This document shows, piece after piece, positions 34,441-42,965 of a DNA stretch of 64,000 nucleotides. The stretch lies in the NCBI GenBank assembly GCA_963719535.1, contig CAVRCH010000003.1:62001-126000 (forward strand). The letters run 5' to 3'. The translations under genes were made by a program, and so were the position numbers. Under the pieces are notes generated by a model that saw only the letters and a program-made list of their open reading frames with translations, had not been told where the DNA came from and searched no databases. This DNA comes from Marivirga sp963719535 (GTDB taxonomy: Bacteria > Bacteroidota > Bacteroidia > Cytophagales > Cyclobacteriaceae). Positions within the stretch are counted from its first letter, which is position 1, and each line of letters opens with the position of its first letter.

Positions 34441-35754
34441 TTAAGTCATAATCATCTTTCTCTCCTTTTTGAGATTAAAAGTGAATGCGTTATTAAGTTT
34501 ATTTAAATTGTACTTTGCAATTGTTCTATATACCGAATTATTTTTCTCTCTGGATTTCTGTAAAAGGGTTTGTGCCACCTCAAATGATTCATTTAATTTT
34601 CCAAATTGAAACAATTTAAACGACTTGAAGGAAATGTCCTGTAAAGAATCTTCCTTTAGAGTACTTAATTTTTTGTACGCATCAATAAAGTTGAATTTCT
34701 GGATGCAGCAACTAATGCAATTGCATTCTTGTTCCGTTTGAGGTAACTCTATTAAATTATTTGAACTTCTTTCCGAAATGTAATAGATCGAGTTCCTAGT
34801 GAAGCTTTCGATTATCTGTTTAACTTCTTTATTTGTAAGACTTTGTGAGTTACTTCCAGTTTTATATTTTTTAAATAATTCTGAAATTGTATCATGGAGT
34901 AGCTCACTTTTAGTTGAGATAGTAAAGTTTTCATAATATCCAAAATCATTATTCTTGCCAAGAATTATTTCATTATCAATAAAAATATGAACTGGTAGGT
35001 AATTAAGGTTCTTGTATGCATAATTAATCAAATTAAGGAGATTTTTTTCATATGAGATACTTTCATCAATTTTAAAAGAATTTTTACTAAGCTCTATTTT
35101 CAACTTTTTTTCAGGAATAAATTCAGGAAATTTTTCTTTTAATTTATTAATTCCTAGTCCTGTTTTGTGGTAATATTCAATCGTAACATTTTTATAATCA
35201 TCTAATATGTCAGGGTGTAGTTGATCTATATTAGGTTTATCATCACTAAAATCGGTATAATTATCTGAGATAAAAATGACCGTTTCATTATTCCCGTTGA
35301 AGTATTCCAGAGTCGAAAATATAATTAGTGCATCGGAAATGCTTTCTATCTTTTTATGAAATGGTGCTTTTCTCTTTTCTTGGTGATCTGAAGATCTAGC
35401 TTTTACTTCTTTTGTGATCTGAACTTCGAAAGCTTTCTTTTCAATTATAGTATCTATTTTTGCTATTTGATTATCTATCCATTCATAACTAAGAGAGTTG
35501 AAATCCGGCTCATTATCTCCAAGTAGTATAAATAATTCTTTAGCATGTTTTTTTTTGGTTTCAATTGAACTGATTGTACTTTCTCTCTGCTTTATTTTAT
35601 GCATTCCCCATTCTTCCTGAAGGAGTCTATTTGTGATTAATTTGATTTTCCCTGCTTCAACTATGTTGTATAAAAAATCAATATCCTCGTTTTCAGTTTT
35701 TAAATCACTAAATAAATTTCTTAAAGTACAGGTATCTAATAGTAAATAATCCAT
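34441..35754 (-). CDS. PIN-domain protein, probably truncated
   Basis: A 437-residue frame. The first 200 residues form a PIN-like (DUF4935) ribonuclease domain: LLLDTCTLRNLF (first Asp), LQEEWG (Glu), ISDALIIFSTLEYF (Asp) and IFISDNYTDFSDD (last Asp), so the metal-binding acids are kept. The rest is a helical region with CNCISCCIQ that might hold a zinc site. The end KKERKMIMT abuts a second frame that continues the protein, so the gene likely lost its last third by a frameshift. A 49-codon gene stands 1 bp upstream. Such long PIN proteins occur in defence-like islands; the target RNA is not known. Confidence 0.6.
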   Translation of the reverse strand: MDYLLLDTCTLRNLFSDLKTENEDIDFLYNIVEAGKIKLITNRLLQEEWGMHKIKQRESTISSIETKKKHAKELFILLGDNEPDFNSLSYEWIDNQIAKIDTIIEKKAFEVQITKEVKARSSDHQEKRKAPFHKKIESISDALIIFSTLEYFNGNNETVIFISDNYTDFSDDKPNIDQLHPDILDDYKNVTIEYYHKTGLGINKLKEKFPEFIPEKKLKIELSKNSFKIDESISYEKNLLNLINYAYKNLNYLPVHIFIDNEIILGKNNDFGYYENFTISTKSELLHDTISELFKKYKTGSNSQSLTNKEVKQIIESFTRNSIYYISERSSNNLIELPQTEQECNCISCCIQKFNFIDAYKKLSTLKEDSLQDISFKSFKLFQFGKLNESFEVAQTLLQKSREKNNSVYRTIAKYNLNKLNNAFTFNLKKERKMIMT

Positions 35755-35755
35755 A

Positions 35756-35905
35756 TTACCTAACAGCCCCTCCCAGAATTTTAATTTCCACTTCCATTAG
35801 ATCATACAACTTATGAACCATTCGTTCAATCCTTGAGAGACTTTTCTTTAATTTCAGGAAAGCTTGGTCTCCCGATTTCCATAAAGCAAGGATATTGTAA
35901 TTCAT
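35756..35905 (-). CDS. 49-residue protein directly upstream of the PIN gene
   Basis: ATG 35905 to TAA 35756, ending one base before the ATG of the PIN gene. The product (MNYNILALWKSGDQAF...) is basic and helical, with KLKKSLSRIERMVHKLYDL able to form an amphipathic helix. Position and spacing suggest a coupled partner, for example a small regulator or antitoxin, but no family was recognised. Confidence 0.45.
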   Translation of the reverse strand: MNYNILALWKSGDQAFLKLKKSLSRIERMVHKLYDLMEVEIKILGGAVR

Positions 35906-36059
35906 ATATAATAAGTAGTATAAAGTAAACTTATAAAGTAAATAAATTTATACAGAAAAAGAGTGCAAAGAAGAAAATTTGTTGCAAATTCCAGAATAGG
36001 AAGGGTATAAAAAAAGGGTTAACCATTTCTGATTAACCCCTTATTAGTAGCGAGAGCAG

Positions 36060-36089
36060 GATGCTGACGAAGCAAAGCTTGTCAGCATC
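36060..36089 (-). repeat. Hairpin at the cassette 3' end (copy 1; also 36527-36556 and 36995-37024)
   Basis: GATGCTGAC and GTCAGCATC form a perfect 9-bp stem that abuts the 14-nt tRNA piece; the inner AAGC and GCTT extend it past a one-base bulge. A second imperfect inverted repeat (about 36091-36126) with an A/T-rich loop lies beside it. Confidence 0.75.
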
Positions 36090-36150
36090 AAGACAATTTT
36101 GCAAAAAAAAAAGCAAAAATTCGTCTTGGCTCGAATAAAGCTAAGACATG

Positions 36151-36455
36151 TTAATCGCTTGATAAACTCATTAAGAAAAGAAACTCATCCTGTCCTGCTA
36201 TACCTTCCTCATACTTAAGCATGAATCGAATAAGCCTTTCTCTCGATAAATTTTTTAATTTGGTTTCAAGTTTTAGTGAATCTGAACGGGTTTCTTTAAG
36301 AGTTGACCAGATCAACTTCCAGGGAGTTCCTTTTTGCGTAAATTTCTCAACGCCTTTATTATGCCTGGTTAATCTATCATTGAAATTCTTCGTTTGACCA
36401 CGATAGAATTGATCAATTTTCTCTAGTATAGGATATAAACAGTATAAATCTCCAT
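36151..36455 (-). pseudogene. GIY-YIG nuclease, cassette 1, frameshifted
   Basis: Identical to cassettes 2 and 3 except for one missing base near 36424. From ATG 36455 the frame reads MEIYTVYILY and then hits TAG. The rest of the domain (KIDQFYRGQTKNFNDRLTRH onward) is still there but out of frame, so the nuclease of this outermost copy is dead. Confidence 0.85.
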
Positions 36456-36617
36456 CTTCCAAAACAAATTAGACACAAAAAAGGGTTAACCATTTCTGAT
36501 TAACCCCTTATTAGTAGCGAGAGCAGGATGCTGACGAAGCAAAGCTTGTCAGCATCAAGACAATTTTGCAAAAAAAAAAGCAAAAATTCGTCTTGGCTCG
36601 AATAAAGCTAAGACATG

Positions 36618-36923
36618 TTAATCGCTTGATAAACTCATTAAGAAAAGAAACTCATCCTGTCCTGCTATACCTTCCTCATACTTAAGCATGAATCGAATAA
36701 GCCTTTCTCTCGATAAATTTTTTAATTTGGTTTCAAGTTTTAGTGAATCTGAACGGGTTTCTTTAAGAGTTGACCAGATCAACTTCCAGGGAGTTCCTTT
36801 TTGCGTAAATTTCTCAACGCCTTTATTATGCCTGGTTAATCTATCATTGAAATTCTTCGTTTGACCACGATAGAATTGATCAATTTTCTCTGAGTATAGG
36901 ATATAAACAGTATAAATCTCCAT
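36618..36923 (-). CDS. GIY-YIG nuclease, cassette 2
   Basis: A 101-residue single-domain GIY-YIG protein: Y7 (VYIL), Y18 (FYRGQT), R28 (NDRLTRHN) and E64 (KLETKLKN) are the expected catalytic residues. It differs from the tRNA-Ser-linked nuclease by a longer C-terminus (RFMLKYEEGIAGQDEF). ATG 36923 is chosen because the seven residues before it (from GTG or TTG-like codons) vary between copies. Its frame is intact and identical to cassette 3. Confidence 0.85.
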   Translation of the reverse strand: MEIYTVYILYSEKIDQFYRGQTKNFNDRLTRHNKGVEKFTQKGTPWKLIWSTLKETRSDSLKLETKLKNLSRERLIRFMLKYEEGIAGQDEFLFLMSLSSD

Positions 36924-37085
36924 CTTCCAAAACAAATTAGACACAAAAAAGGGTTAACCATTTCTGATTAACCCCTTATTAGTAGCGAGAGCAGGATGCT
37001 GACGAAGCAAAGCTTGTCAGCATCAAGACAATTTTGCAAAAAAAAAAGCAAAAATTCGTCTTGGCTCGAATAAAGCTAAGACATG

Positions 37086-37391
37086 TTAATCGCTTGATAA
37101 ACTCATTAAGAAAAGAAACTCATCCTGTCCTGCTATACCTTCCTCATACTTAAGCATGAATCGAATAAGCCTTTCTCTCGATAAATTTTTTAATTTGGTT
37201 TCAAGTTTTAGTGAATCTGAACGGGTTTCTTTAAGAGTTGACCAGATCAACTTCCAGGGAGTTCCTTTTTGCGTAAATTTCTCAACGCCTTTATTATGCC
37301 TGGTTAATCTATCATTGAAATTCTTCGTTTGACCACGATAGAATTGATCAATTTTCTCTGAGTATAGGATATAAACAGTATAAATCTCCAT
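37086..37391 (-). CDS. GIY-YIG nuclease, cassette 3 (next to tRNA-fMet)
   Basis: Same 101-residue protein as cassette 2, encoded about 60 nt after the mature end of tRNA-fMet and beyond its terminator. Upstream TAATTTG, a near -7 element (TAnnTTTG with one base short), may serve as a promoter; otherwise it depends on read-through from the tRNA. The seven-residue alternative N-terminus differs by S to P from cassette 2. The predicted activity is a DNA nick or cut with a divalent metal; the target site is unknown, and the tRNA gene is the obvious candidate. Confidence 0.85.
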   Translation of the reverse strand: MEIYTVYILYSEKIDQFYRGQTKNFNDRLTRHNKGVEKFTQKGTPWKLIWSTLKETRSDSLKLETKLKNLSRERLIRFMLKYEEGIAGQDEFLFLMSLSSD

Positions 37392-37412
37392 CTTCCAAAA
37401 CAAATTAGGCAC

Positions 37413-37442
37413 AAAAAAGGGTTAACCATTTCTGATTAACCC
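37413..37442 (-). terminator. Terminator of tRNA-fMet
   Basis: On the minus strand GGGTTAA (37442-37436 complement) pairs with TTAACCC (37425-37419 complement), followed by six T. The same terminator is copied in each cassette repeat. Confidence 0.85.
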
Positions 37443-37450
37443 CTTATTAG

Positions 37451-37523
<73 letters not shown>

Positions 37524-37587
37524 ATATATCACTCTTGATTTCTACATCTTTTCACATAATTTCTAGATGTTTCCCTCAAAAGGAATA

Positions 37588-37617
37588 CAAAGGTAATGCA
37601 AAGTTTCGAAAAAACAA
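37588..37617 (-). promoter_or_regulatory. Promoter of tRNA-fMet
   Basis: On the minus strand TTG (37617-37615), 19 nt, TACCTTTG (37595-37588). The expected transcript has a leader of about 58 nt. Confidence 0.7.
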
Positions 37618-37618
37618 G

Positions 37619-37626
37619 TACCTTTG
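37619..37626 (+). promoter_or_regulatory. -7 element of era
   Basis: TACCTTTG on the plus strand, 17 bp before the era ATG at 37644; it lies inside the longer frame that begins at 37596 and thus favours the shorter protein. It is back to back with the tRNA-fMet promoter. No matching TTG at -33. Confidence 0.55.
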
Positions 37627-37643
37627 TGAAGAAAATATTTTTA

Positions 37644-38528
37644 ATGGAAGAAAAATCTCATAAAGCAGGCTATGTCAGCATCGTAGGAAAACCCAATGTG
37701 GGTAAATCTACATTAATGAATGCTATGGTGGGCGAAAGGCTTTCGATAATTACCTCAAAAGCCCAGACCACCCGTCATAGAATTATGGGGATTTTAAGTG
37801 GTGAGGATTTCCAGATTGTATACTCCGATACACCTGGTATTCTTAAGCCGCAGTATGAGTTGCATCAGTCAATGATGAAATTTGTGAAAAGCGCTTTAGA
37901 GGATGCTGATGTTTTACTATTTGTAACCGACTTATATGAAAAATATGAGGAAGGAGACACATTAATCGACACCATTGCTAATTCTGATATTCCGACTATC
38001 TTAGTCATGAATAAGATAGACCAGTCGAAAGGTAGCCAGGCAGAAGATAAGATGAAATATTGGGCAGAAATTATAAAGCCCGACCATCAGATTATGATTT
38101 CAGCGTTGGAAGAACTTAATATCAATGAGCTTTTTAAGATGCTGATTGATTTAATGCCTGAGCATCCGGCCTATTTCCCCAAAGAAGATTTAACGGACAA
38201 ACCGGAAAAGTTTTTTGTGGAGGAAATTGTTCGCGAAAAAATATTTAAAAACTATAAAAAAGAGGTGCCCTATAGCTGTGAGGTAGTGGTGACCGAATTC
38301 AAGGAAGATGAAAAAATTATCCGCATAAGGGCTGAAATTTATGTGGAGAGAAAATCGCAAAAAGGTATTATAATAGGTAAAGGAGGAGAGGCCCTTAAGA
38401 AGGTGGGTATAGAATCACGAGCGGAATTAGAAACTTTTTTTGCTAAGCAGGTGCACCTGGAAACTTTTGTAAAAGTGGAGCAGGATTGGAGGAAGAAAGA
38501 TCTGAAACTAAAACGTTTCGGATATTAG
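37644..38528 (+). CDS. era: GTPase Era
   Basis: A 294-residue GTPase for 30S ribosome assembly that binds the 3' end of 16S rRNA. G1 GKPNVGKSTL (about 14-23), G3 DTPG, G4 NKID, then the KH domain with the GXXG-type loop GIIIGKGGEALKK near residue 245 and the tail LETFVKVEQDWRKK. The frame is open from 37596, but ATG 37644 (MEEKSHKAGYVS) fits the family and the promoter element. The next gene, der, encodes another ribosome-assembly GTPase. Confidence 0.95.
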   Translation: MEEKSHKAGYVSIVGKPNVGKSTLMNAMVGERLSIITSKAQTTRHRIMGILSGEDFQIVYSDTPGILKPQYELHQSMMKFVKSALEDADVLLFVTDLYEKYEEGDTLIDTIANSDIPTILVMNKIDQSKGSQAEDKMKYWAEIIKPDHQIMISALEELNINELFKMLIDLMPEHPAYFPKEDLTDKPEKFFVEEIVREKIFKNYKKEVPYSCEVVVTEFKEDEKIIRIRAEIYVERKSQKGIIIGKGGEALKKVGIESRAELETFFAKQVHLETFVKVEQDWRKKDLKLKRFGY

Positions 38529-38677
38529 GTATTAATTACGAATTGATAAAGGGAGAATTACGAATTTGTTAATTGTGATTTTGGAGTTGATTTTAATATT
38601 ATAATTTTCATTTTTTCGTAACCTGATTCCTTTTTCAAATATTCGTAATACGTAATTAAATTTTGTAATTAAATTAA

Positions 38678-39982
38678 ATGTCAAATATAGTAGCTATAGT
38701 AGGTAGACCCAATGTAGGTAAATCTACCTTTTTTAATAGATTGGTTGAAAGGAAGCAAGCCATCATGGATAATGAATCGGGTGTAACTCGTGACAGGCAA
38801 TATGGTGAGGCGCAGTGGAATGGTAAGAAATTTACAGTAATTGATACCGGTGGCTATGTCACCGGATCAGAAGATGTATTTGAATCGGAAATCAGGAAGC
38901 AGGTAAAGGAAGCACTGAATGAGGCTGCTGTTATCTTGTTTATGGTAGATTGTCATACCGGATTGACAGGCCTGGACAAAGATTTCGCCAAAATAGTAAG
39001 GGAAATTAATAAACCTGTGTTTGTGGTAGCTAATAAAGCTGACACCCCGGAGAAAAGCTATACTTCAGGTGAGTTTTATGCGATGGGCTTTGATGAGGTG
39101 TTTCCGGTTTCTTCAGCCAATGGCTCAGGCACTGGTGAGATCTTGGACGAAGTGGTAAAGATTCTTGATCAAAATCATGAGGATCCTTATGCAGGTGTGC
39201 CAAGAATTGCCATCTTAGGAAGACCTAATGCAGGTAAATCGTCTTTTTTGAATGCCCTTGTTGGTAGGGAGCGTACCATTGTTACAGATATAGCAGGTAC
39301 CACCAGAGACTCCATCAACACGCATTATAAATTGTATGGAAAAGATTTTATTCTCACCGACACTGCTGGTTTAAGAAAGAAAACCAAGCTGAAGGATGAT
39401 ATAGAGTTTTATTCTACCATCAGAGCTATTCAGGCTTTAGAAGATAGTGATGTGTGTATCATCATGATTGATGCTGAAAGGGGTTTTGAGGCGCAGGATA
39501 TGCAAATTATTTCTTTAGCCCATAAGAATAAAAAAGGGATCATGATCATGATCAATAAATGGGATTTAATAGAAAAAGATGGTAAAACCCATGATACTTA
39601 TAAAAAGGAGATCCAGCATAAATTAGGGCCTTTAGATTTTATTCCAATTATCTTCACATCAGTTATTCTGAAACAAAGGATTTTTCAGGCCATTGAATTG
39701 GCCATGAAAATTTGCGAGAGCCGAAATGAAAAGGTTACTACTTCTGCTTTAAATGAAGTAATGTTAAAGGAGATTGAAAAATATCCACCTCCGGCATTAA
39801 AAGGAAAGCATATTAAAATAAAATATGTTACACAGTTACCTACTTTCACACCGGTGTTTGCTTTCTTTTGCAATTTACCGCAGTATATTAAAACGCCTTA
39901 TGAAAGGTACCTGGAAAACAGATTAAGAGAGCATTTTGACTTTGAAGGAGTTCCAATTAAACTTGTTTTTAGAAAAAAATAA
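38678..39982 (+). CDS. der: GTPase Der (EngA)
   Basis: A 434-residue ribosome-assembly GTPase for the 50S subunit with two G domains: GRPNVGKSTFFNRL (about 8) and GRPNAGKSSFLNAL (about 180), with DTGG/DTAG switch II motifs, NKAD and NKWD, and a KH-like C-terminus (PPPALKGKHIKIKY ... FCNLPQYI). It lies 149 bp downstream of era in the same direction; the gap has three or four small ATTACGAATT-type repeats but no gene. Confidence 0.96.
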   Translation: MSNIVAIVGRPNVGKSTFFNRLVERKQAIMDNESGVTRDRQYGEAQWNGKKFTVIDTGGYVTGSEDVFESEIRKQVKEALNEAAVILFMVDCHTGLTGLDKDFAKIVREINKPVFVVANKADTPEKSYTSGEFYAMGFDEVFPVSSANGSGTGEILDEVVKILDQNHEDPYAGVPRIAILGRPNAGKSSFLNALVGRERTIVTDIAGTTRDSINTHYKLYGKDFILTDTAGLRKKTKLKDDIEFYSTIRAIQALEDSDVCIIMIDAERGFEAQDMQIISLAHKNKKGIMIMINKWDLIEKDGKTHDTYKKEIQHKLGPLDFIPIIFTSVILKQRIFQAIELAMKICESRNEKVTTSALNEVMLKEIEKYPPPALKGKHIKIKYVTQLPTFTPVFAFFCNLPQYIKTPYERYLENRLREHFDFEGVPIKLVFRKK

Positions 39983-40051
39983 GATTTTATTAGTTTATTG
40001 ATTAATATTTTATCTAACTTTGCTGTTCAAAATCCTAAATCTGATTAAACT

Positions 40052-40270
40052 ATGAAAAAATTATTCACACTATTCATGTTAGCTGCATTCTCTTTTGCAG
40101 TAGTATCATGTGACAACAAAAGCGAAAAAGAAAAAGCTGAAGATCAAATAGAAGAGGCAGCTGAAGAAACTGAAGAAGCAGTAGAAGATGCAGCTGAAGA
40201 AACTGAAGATGCAATGGAAGATGCAGCTGAAGAAGTTGAAGAAGGTACTGAAGAAGTTATCGAAGAATAA
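40052..40270 (+). CDS. Small acidic lipoprotein with 11-residue repeats
   Basis: A 72-residue protein: signal peptide with lipobox VVSC (mature N-terminus C20), then DNKSEKEK, then three repeats of 11 residues of the type AAEETEEAVED, AAEETEDAMED, AAEEVEEGTEE. Such hendecads form a long, highly acidic helix or right-handed coiled coil on the cell surface or in the periplasm. The function is unknown; similar small Bacteroidota proteins are abundant. A strong terminator follows. Confidence 0.75.
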   Translation: MKKLFTLFMLAAFSFAVVSCDNKSEKEKAEDQIEEAAEETEEAVEDAAEETEDAMEDAAEEVEEGTEEVIEE

Positions 40271-40290
40271 TAATTTCTTTATCTCAATTA

Positions 40291-40321
40291 AAAAAAGGGT
40301 TAGCATTGCTAACCCTTTTTT
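40291..40321 (+). terminator. Terminator after the acidic lipoprotein gene
   Basis: AAAAAAGGGTTAGC (40291-40304), loop ATT, GCTAACCCTTTTTT (40308-40321): a 14-bp symmetric stem that can work in both directions. Confidence 0.9.
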
Positions 40322-40800
40322 TATTCTATCAATCGAGAAAATCTTTTCATTGTCAAATCAAATGAGGTCAAAAATTTTCTCCTGCCCGCTTATTTCGTTT
40401 CTTTAAAACCTCGTGATGGTGACATTGGGGTAGGAAAATCTATGATTTATGCCGGCTACTCATGGAAAATGAAATTGACTAAAAAAGTTGACATACTAAC
40501 CTTAATAAGTGCTTCTTAAACTTTAAAACTAAGTATAAAACCTTAAAAAAGAGAAATCTCACTAAATATTGAGGTTTCATTTATATTTTAAGGTATTTTA
40601 AACAAAATTTTATTCTTCATCTTTTTGCTTGATCAAAAAGATGCAAAAAATCAAGACAAAAAGATGCTTCTACGCTACAATTCAGCGCGCTCCCCGCCTT
40701 TTTGTCGACCAGCCCGCTCGGTTTTAACAAATATTATTTGGTTATCGAGCAAGGTAGAATTTATCATGAGCACCCTATGCCATCATTCCACATATTTTCC
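40322..40800. other. Non-coding gap with a possible degraded repeat
   Basis: About 480 bp. No gene. Around 40620-40730 lies a stretch reading TTGATCAAAAAGATGC ... GCGCGCTCCCCGCC that is GC-richer than its surroundings and looks like an interspersed repeat. Confidence 0.4.
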
Positions 40801-42108
40801 CTATTTATTCAACAAATCCTTTAAATCAGCGACTATCTCCTGCTCTTTCTCCATAAAATACCCCTGCTTCATTAAAATACGATGATTGTTCCATTGTTTC
40901 CAAAGTAATTCCATTTCGTAATAAACTATAGAAATAAGTGGTAGTGAAAATGTAATTAACCCACCTATCAACCAGTCAAATAGTAAGCTAAAAATCACCC
41001 ATAAAACACCATAATAGATAGGGTACAGAAAGGTAGAAATACCCACTCTTAATGAAATATGCCAGGTTTTGTCTTTTACACCTTTAATGATTTTATTTTC
41101 TACAATAAATTCTGCGGGGTAATTTATGATTTTAGCTATCAGCCAGAAGGGTGATCCTATTATTAAACCCAATGTTTGCAAGGCAAAGCGTGCACCATTT
41201 GGTTTTTTCATTTGAAAATCTTCGGACAGTTTCAGCTTTTTGGCCTGCGTGAAATAATCATTCACTTTGCTTCTTATTTCATTTAATCGGTTTGGTGTTT
41301 TTTGCAGCGTTATTCTGATTAGTTCCAGCAATGTATTTTCAGCTTGAACGAGCGTCTCTTTTTCAGGAGCTAGTTGCATAGCGTGAGGTTTGAGAATTTG
41401 CCTGATTTTTTCAAATAGAGCATATTCTTCTGTCCACTTGATATCGATCATTTCTTTCTCAAGCGCCTCCTTTATTTTATCTGTTAGGTCTTTTAGTGCT
41501 TTTTGAGGATTTTCTTCATAAAGTTCTTTGTAAGGGAGTATGGAAAATGGTTTACCATACTTAATATATACATCGTGCCACCTTTCTCCATGGTTTTCGT
41601 AGTGCAAACCGACAGGAATAATGGCTAGATCAAGCTTAAAATCATTTCGCTCTTCTGCCTGAAAGGCTATTCTGGCGGCTCCTTTTTGCAAAGGTCTGAG
41701 GCTTCTTTCTATGGCATGATTACCTTCTGGGAAAAGAGCTACTACTCCTTTGCTTTCAAATATTTGAAAACATTTTTCAAAAACACTGTCATTTTGAGTA
41801 ACACTGCTCAGCCCATCTCTTTTTCTGTAAATGGGCAATAAGCGAATGAGATCTAAAGCTAGCTTTGCAAATGCAGATTTGAATATATCAGCCCTCACCA
41901 AAATATAGGGGGAAGCTTTATAGGCAGAAATCCCCATTAAAATACCATCCATAAAAGTGCTTTGGTGGTTGGCCACATAAAGTGCAGGTTTACTTTTTTT
42001 GATAGCGGGGTAACCTGTTACTATTACTCGTCTAAAGCCGAAAGCATAGGCGCCTGAAACCAGCCTTCGCATGCCACGGTATATTCGTTTTTTGATAAAT
42101 GGAATCAT
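40801..42108 (-). CDS. PlsC-type 1-acylglycerol-3-phosphate acyltransferase
   Basis: A 435-residue membrane-associated acyltransferase. Block I is NHQSTFMD (H-x5-D, a variant of the usual H-x4-D known from Bacteroidota), and block III is FPEGNHAIERSLRPLQKGAARIAF. A second part (about 270-435) has two to three membrane helices and is not in short PlsC proteins. It would acylate lysophospholipids or lyso-lipids; acyl donor unknown. No operon partner is adjacent. Confidence 0.82.
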   Translation of the reverse strand: MIPFIKKRIYRGMRRLVSGAYAFGFRRVIVTGYPAIKKSKPALYVANHQSTFMDGILMGISAYKASPYILVRADIFKSAFAKLALDLIRLLPIYRKRDGLSSVTQNDSVFEKCFQIFESKGVVALFPEGNHAIERSLRPLQKGAARIAFQAEERNDFKLDLAIIPVGLHYENHGERWHDVYIKYGKPFSILPYKELYEENPQKALKDLTDKIKEALEKEMIDIKWTEEYALFEKIRQILKPHAMQLAPEKETLVQAENTLLELIRITLQKTPNRLNEIRSKVNDYFTQAKKLKLSEDFQMKKPNGARFALQTLGLIIGSPFWLIAKIINYPAEFIVENKIIKGVKDKTWHISLRVGISTFLYPIYYGVLWVIFSLLFDWLIGGLITFSLPLISIVYYEMELLWKQWNNHRILMKQGYFMEKEQEIVADLKDLLNK

Positions 42109-42380
42109 TCAATTATTTAATCAGAAAAGTATTCTTTACTAGTTTGGCTGCAAATATAAGAATTTTACTGATTGTTCGATTGGGTGAGTATCGTGTACGA
42201 TAATGAACATGATTTTCAAATTATCTAAGTAGAAATCGTTTTTAGAGAGCCTAAAGACGTTTGGCACGCCTTTGGCACCTTATTTTGAAGAGGGAACGTA
42301 TATAATTATAGATGGAAATGTACTTCATGCGCTAATTTGTTAGAAGTTCGCTTTTTTATAGAATTTAAACCAATAATAGA

Positions 42381-42575
42381 ATGAAACAAAGACTAGAAAG
42401 ATCAAATGATAAGGTGTTGGCAGGTGTATGCGGTGGAATTGCAGAATATTATGGATGGGATGTTGCCAAGGTGCGGCTACTATATGTGTTACTTTCTATT
42501 TTGAGTGCAGCTTTTCCAGGTGTTTTAGTCTATATAATTTTATGGATCGTGATGCCGGAGAAAATTAGATTTTAA
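42381..42575 (+). CDS. PspC-domain membrane protein
   Basis: A 64-residue protein: RSNDKVLAGVCGGIAEYYGWD and a hydrophobic second half (LLYVLLSILSAAFPGVLVYIILWIVMPE) match a stand-alone PspC domain with one or two membrane helices. PspC homologues belong to envelope stress responses. It stands alone and without pspA in view. Confidence 0.85.
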   Translation: MKQRLERSNDKVLAGVCGGIAEYYGWDVAKVRLLYVLLSILSAAFPGVLVYIILWIVMPEKIRF

Positions 42576-42965
42576 TACTACTTAAATTATCTTTTTCTCC
42601 ATCATTTTTTTTAAAGTACGAAACTACCATGCTGCGGTCTACTCTATTTAAATAGGGTGACAGTAGGTTTTGACTCTTGGTTTTTTTGTTATCTCTTTAT
42701 TTCTTGATACGGGTTCCCGTTTTAGCAAAGTAATCTTCCATTTGTATAAACTGTTAATTCGTATACTTTTCATGTTAAAATGAAGAGAATCAATTTCCAT
42801 TGATATTTTTTAAATATCTATCAGATAGATGTTTATATGTACAGATATTTTTACCTCCTTTCTAATTCATCAAATTAGCCTCCTAATTTTCATAATTTTT
42901 ATTATATTAAAGACTGATTTTAATAGTACTGTACCTCTCCGCTCAAAAATAGGATATAAATTTTA
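42576..42965. other. AT-rich gap before the multi-PAS kinase
   Basis: About 390 bp; no gene, hairpin or clear promoter was recognised. Confidence 0.35.

Noticed and set aside
34166..34480. Programmed ribosomal frameshift in the PIN gene
   Set aside because: There is no proper slippery heptamer (only five A before GG) and a second shift follows near 34160; decay explains both.
40106..40406. Frames on either strand over the acidic lipoprotein gene
   Set aside because: They are shadows of the GAA/GAT-rich repeat codons; the Phe/Ser-rich minus-strand frame is the complement of Glu codons.
40625..40885. 86-codon plus-strand frame with PPFCRPARSV
   Set aside because: It overlaps the end of the acyltransferase gene and a GC-rich repeat-like stretch; no protein features.
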